A DNA stretch of 64,000 nt from Perca fluviatilis (Eukaryota; Chordata; Actinopteri; Perciformes; Percidae). This document shows positions 53,943 through 64,000 of this stretch, piece after piece. Made by a program: the position numbers and the translations under genes. Numbering within the stretch: the first letter of the stretch is position 1; the number at the start of each line of letters is the position of its first letter. The stretch spans positions 7,059,076 to 7,123,075 of the forward strand of contig NC_053115.1 of the NCBI RefSeq assembly GCF_010015445.1, read 5' to 3'. The notes under the pieces are model-generated. The model did no database searches. It worked only from the letters and a program-made list of their open reading frames with translations, and was not told the DNA's origin.

Positions 53943-55605
53943 CTGTCAGTATTTTGTTATACTATGTGTATAAGACAAATTATATCTATTGTGTTGTAAT
54001 GTTAACATATATAAACAGATGTAAAATGCTAAATTTAACTGCAGGTTTTTGATGAGCTACTTCAGCAGCCAGTGTTAATGATAATTGGATGAAAGGATTT
54101 TAGCTTGTCATAGCAGGAGAAGCACTTAATAACATTAACAATGGCTCTGTTACAGTAAAGTGTCCCAGTGAACAAGCACATACAGTAGTAGAGAAGTGGG
54201 ACACCTAAATACAATGCAGCTATAATGAATGGTATTAGTCACACGAGTGAAAGATCTATTGTTTCAGGTTCAATTTATTCCTGACTTGCACCAGACTTGT
54301 TTTCTTAAAAGCTTAGTGAACCTGGATTTTTTTTTTAAAAGGTCTGATTGGGATTTTTTCACTGTGTGAAAATGGAATGAAGATCAACAATGTCATCAAT
54401 ATGCAACAACAGGGCTTTGATTTAAAAAAAAAAGCCAAATTAAGTTTTCACAAAATGTATGTATCTAGAAAAAAAAAAAAAAACATCATTCATTTTAGTC
54501 ATAATAGGGCCGTGGCTCTATGGATGGCAATGTCGATCTGCCAGTCAGTTCACCGCTATTGGATGAATTGAAATGAAATGATTAGCATTGTCATTTTGAG
54601 CGTGCTGTTTAACTTTAATGTTACTGATAATTTGGCCTTTCAGCAAAACAGTGAAGTGCAGGACTTCACTTGCATATATATACATTGGTCACTGAAGTAC
54701 TCATAAGGATTACTGCAGTAGTCCATTGTTCATCTATTTTGAGGTGTGTATAAAACCCCACTTTATAGGCCAATACGTTCTCTCAGTTAAATTATTTGGC
54801 AACACTTTACATGAAGGTATCTACATAAGAGTGACATGACACTGTCATGACACAGTCATGACACATGAACCCTAACCCTAACTCTAACTCTAACTCTAAC
54901 TCTAACCCTAACCATAACCATAACTTGTCATGAGAAAAACCGAATGACAATATGCGTTATGTCATAAATGTTTATGACACATTCATGACAGTGTCATGTC
55001 ACTCTTATGTAGATACCTTCAAGTAAAGTGTAACTAATTATTTTAGTGTTGCCCTCTGACATGAGGTCCACATGCACAGACTTTAAAACTGAGAACATCT
55101 GCCAAGATGTTAAGTGTATTTGGATTATGCAGTGAAGAGAGCTGCTACCTATTTGTTAACCAAACAACAGTACTTGCCAAACTTCAACACTCATTTCTAA
55201 CTGTTAGCAGATTCAGGTTCACTGGACAAACTTCTAAGAGCACTTTTACTAATTTCAGGACTGTGTGTGTGTGTGTGTTTGTGTGCGTGTGTGTCCGTCC
55301 ACTCCTTTTTTTTTTCTTCTTTTTTTCAGCCTAAATCTCATCATTACCAAATATCTCAGACTCCTCCACTTCAATCCGGTCATGAATGTGTTGCTGCTCT
55401 TTTAAGAGCTGAATACTGTTTATTGAAAGCACACCTGAGGACGTGTGGACTGGGTCAGAGTGTCCAGCATCCGCTCCACAATGACATCATGCCAGATCAG
55501 CGCCAATCCTCCATGATACTGCACAGCAGCAGGAATCACCCATCTGTACAAAGCATACAAAAGAGCTGCTCCACCGGTGCAACTGTAAAGAACAGTCAGC
55601 CACAT
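50677..55605 (-). CDS. comt: catechol O-methyltransferase, membrane-bound form
   Basis: Transfers a methyl group from S-adenosylmethionine to catechols such as dopamine, needing Mg2+. Coding exons in gene order: 55435-55605, 51460-51577, 51159-51352, 50942-51073, 50677-50856. All phases join, giving 264 residues (human membrane form 271). The N-terminus has one hydrophobic anchor ([16 protein letters not shown]). Residues 114-122 (ELGTYCGYS) are the SAM-binding motif. The catalytic set is present: D191 and K194 in LDHWK, D219 and N220 in LADNVICPG, and E249 in HLEY. The intron after the 50942-51073 exon starts GC (GAG then GCAAGT), because the nearest GT would break frame. A non-coding exon probably precedes, since the ATG is the second base after an acceptor at 55607-55608. 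A donor-like GAG-GTGAGA near 56825 is a candidate. A comta/comtb choice is not possible here. Confidence 0.95.
51820..52440 (+). mobile_element. degenerate LINE 3' end (L2/Rex-like)
   Basis: Plus-strand frames with several stops and shifts spell the C-terminal part of a non-LTR reverse transcriptase protein: [11 protein letters not shown], then [22 protein letters not shown] text further on, and an end with AATAAAG near 52425. No target duplication was found. It lies in comt intron 1, opposite strand. Assignment to L2-type rather than another LINE clade is uncertain. Confidence 0.65.
52990..53565. repeat. TTAA-type MITE, left site mutated
   Basis: The left end TACTCTAAGCGATGTCACG is mirrored at the right by TCACCCAACATCGCTTAGAGCACC. 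TTAA is intact at 53566-53569, while the left flank reads TTAG. It is in comt intron 1. Confidence 0.6.
53887..53941. repeat. (TA)n microsatellite
   Basis: About 27 perfect AT units in comt intron 1. Confidence 0.95.
54802..55032. repeat. palindromic MITE with telomere-like core
   Basis: Left arm 54802-54853 and right arm 54975-55032 are inverted copies (CTTTACATGAAGGTATCTAC against GTAGATACCTTCAAGTAAAG, then AAGAGTGACATGACACTGTC). The core at 54868-54922 is a run of CCCTAA, CTCTAA and CCATAA hexamers, nine in all. A solo copy of the terminal sequence lies at about 45982-46005 in grm6. It is in comt intron 1. Confidence 0.8.
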
Positions 55606-55609
55606 TCTG

Positions 55610-61586
<5,977 letters not shown>

Positions 61587-61847
61587 CTGCAGTTGTGGGA
61601 AACAATCAGAGATGAGCATTGAGTAAAACACTGAATAAATTGTTGAATGAATTATCACAAATGAATGCCTGTTTCGGAAGTAAAGCAAGTCATGCAAATG
61701 AAAGCCACTATATGTGGTATTTAAAAATGTTTGACTTTGGTGGCCCCTAATGGTAGCTATAAAATCACTAAACATAACATTCACATACTAAAGAAGTATT
61801 CTATGACCCTTTTATCAACTTCGTTTATCAACACATCTAATACAGTA

Positions 61848-63252
61848 GGCTCGTTCGAGATGAGCAGATCTGCGCAGAATCGATCACCGGTCGATCGCCG
61901 CCCAATGCATGCCGGTTAGATTTGTGTCCCACTTGATCCCGACTTGCTCTGACGTCATGCACACGTGGGCAACGATAATCTCACGAGACCAAGGTGGCCG
62001 CAGTTTTTAGAGCCATGCGCCGCAGTTGCTTTTCACCGACTGCAAGAGCCCATTAACATATATATTAATGGACCAATAGACCCCGTTGCTCTGGACGGAG
62101 ACCAGTGAAGGCTATTAGAAGCACTTTTCCGGTGATGGCCAGCTTTACTGCGCAGCCTCCAACTGACAGAGACAGCGTAAATGTGACGTGAGCAACGTGT
62201 CTGACAGTTGTAAGTGTTCTGGTAGCTGTGCCAAGAGAAATCTCAATCATTCCCAATCTTACAGAGACGGAGAGCGTAGGTATATGTAAGGAGATAACAT
62301 AAGCACAGGCTAATTATTGCTAACTAACATGCTAGTTAACATTAGTAATTAAACCTAAACAGCTAACGTAAGTCGAAACTGCCTGCGAGCTTCTCCTGTA
62401 CTATACGGTAATTCCTCTATCTGCGACAGTAAGTCACTTGGTTATGACACAATCGTTAGCCTATTTTTACAAAAACGTCTGCTACGGAGCCATAACGTGA
62501 GATACAAGGTAATGGAGCCTTTTATACGTTGTTGTGTTTCTTTAGAACTAAACAATGGACAAATCGAGTCTTTAAACGCTTCGGATGTAAAGTTATTCTC
62601 AGTCAAGTGACGTAAAAAAAAAATGGCGGTAAGCGGAATGCTAACAGGAGGTGATGGCCAGTTAGCAACAAAATGGCGCCATAGATGGCTCGAGTTCTGA
62701 AGCGAAGCTTACCCCCTTGCAAGAGCCAGGTGGACCAAGGGGCATGCTGGGAAACGCCGGCCTCTCAGCTGATCTAACAGCTGATTAGTTTAGAATCGAC
62801 TCTACATGATGACGTTTTATATAAACTTTTTATTGATTTTTGAATTGGAGGGATTTTAACTGCGATTTATCTGATTTAAAGGCTTATTCTGTACAAACCA
62901 CTTGTTGTGTAGCTGATAGTGATGTTTAGAAGTCAGAGAGACTAAATCCGTTCAGATTACGGATCATCTACAGTGTGTGATAATTAAAACCAGCAACAGA
63001 TCGCATGTAGAGCATTTTTGTTATAATAAAAACAACTGGAGACTGTGTACAAGCTGATATATGGGTCTGATAACATTTTATTAAATCGGAATTGGACCAC
63101 AGTGTTTCTGTCACTTCCTGTTCAGCCTGAAGGCTGCTAGAAACGGCTAGAAAATTGTCCAACTTGAGAGCGGATTTTTGTCACCGCCCCCGGCTGCTGC
63201 CGCCTGGTCTCTTCCACTTTACAGGCGAGGCGCAGTTCATCTCGAACGAGCC
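61848..63252. mobile_element. 1.4-kb non-autonomous DNA element
   Basis: GGCTCGTTCGAGATGA at 61848 is mirrored by TCATCTCGAACGAGCC ending at 63252. TA flanks both sides (61846-61847, 63253-63254). If the terminal A/T is counted as part of the element, the flanks are AGT on both sides, a 3-bp duplication. The interior has an ISL2EU- or Harbinger-like size but no open frame above about 63 codons and no catalytic motif I can recognise. It is CpG-richer than its surroundings. It lies upstream of the spacer exon, within the srpk gene. Confidence 0.65.
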
Positions 63253-64000
63253 TAGTGTAAACTTGAAATCTTTTCATATTTGAGCCATGCATTCCGTCAC
63301 CATATTTTCATTTCATCAGTTTTTATTTTTTATTTATATCGTCTGTAGTTAATATAAGCCTGTAGAGCTTTACATGAAATCCATGTATTAATATCTCAAG
63401 AATAAATTGTGAAACTTTTACTTTACATGTTGTAAAACAGTAAGTTGCTAACAACAACCTATTTTGAAACCACAACAGCGGTTGTTGGAAGGACATCAAA
63501 ATCTGCAGTTGTGTCCTCTTACAAAAGCCTACAACAAGCAACCCCCTCCACACCCCAACTTGTCCCATCCCTTTGAGCTACAGGAGCCTGTTAGTGGCAC
63601 AACAATACTACAAGAGCAAGCTAGTTTGAGTTAGAGCAGAAATTCAACTCACCTGTCACCATGCAAATTATAATCAGGAACTATTTAAGTACACTTCTTG
63701 AGCATCACAGTCGCAATTATATCACTCGGAATCAACAGAAATCCCAATCGTAAAGGACAGTAATCTGACAAAGTCAGTGGAGAACATGTCTGATGCCCTG
63801 CCTTTTAATTATTTTACATGTCCTTTAGTGAGTTACAGGATTTAGATGTTGTCAAGATGCAGTTAAGAGGCTCAAGTGCAAAAGCAAAACAGAACATCCA
63901 TCTTACCCACTCCCCAAGAGTGTGGAAAACCCCAGTCAGCTTCCCCAACAAGTTGGACAAACTCTTGGGAGTCATAGCAGAAACGAGGACGTCATAATGT
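63253..64000. other. right-edge stretch, no gene recognised
   Basis: It is AT-rich and presumably srpk intron. No splice-bounded kinase exon is seen. A minus-strand open stretch at about 63906-64000 (up to the edge) could be an exon or part of a repeat; I do not recognise it. Confidence 0.3.

Noticed and set aside
54868..54922. Telomere or chromosome end
   Set aside because: The hexamers are degenerate, only about 55 bases, enclosed by MITE arms and flanked by ordinary comt intron.

Overview
The window is nuclear DNA from a ray-finned fish, most likely a percomorph teleost. Its genes have many short exons with GT-AG introns. The intergenic and intronic DNA is AT-rich and full of typical teleost repeats (Tc1 element, hAT-like and TTAA-target MITEs, a tRNA-derived SINE, long CA runs). 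Proteins match vertebrate families along their length. No bacterial, CRISPR or viral system is visible.

Layout, left to right. (1) 2406-14.85 kb, minus strand: mst1r (RON receptor tyrosine kinase), the 11 N-terminal coding exons. The transmembrane and kinase exons lie beyond the left edge. A Tc1 transposon with a broken transposase sits in the last visible intron. (2) 16.8-22.4 kb, minus: mon1a, complete, about 529 codons. (3) 23.2-30.0 kb, plus: traip, a RING E3 ligase, complete, 15 coding exons, about 447 residues. It is head-to-head with mon1a. (4) 31.5-48.3 kb, minus: grm6, the group III metabotropic glutamate receptor of retinal ON-bipolar cells, complete, 10 coding exons, about 897 residues. 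(5) 50.7-55.6 kb, minus: comt, membrane-bound catechol O-methyltransferase, 5 coding exons, 264 residues, with an apparent GC-AG intron. (6) 57.85-61.6 kb, minus: the 3' part of an SR-protein kinase (srpk family). Its N-lobe exons lie beyond the right edge.

mst1r, mon1a and traip are also close neighbours on human 3p21.31, so the left half is a conserved block. grm6, comt and srpk are unlinked to it in mammals, which suggests a fish-specific junction between about 30 and 31.5 kb. The genes share no pathway: growth-factor signalling, endosome maturation, replication-stress ubiquitination, synaptic signalling, catechol metabolism and splicing-factor phosphorylation.

I reconstructed exons by hand from reading frame, splice dinucleotides and phase continuity. 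For mst1r, mon1a, traip, grm6 and comt every junction keeps frame. The most unusual observations are an 860-bp TTAA-flanked fold-back element in a traip intron, MITEs abutting three grm6 splice sites, the GC-AG intron of comt, a palindromic MITE with telomere-like hexamers, and a 1.4-kb element with terminal inverted repeats and no identifiable transposase. I found no convincing new biological system.
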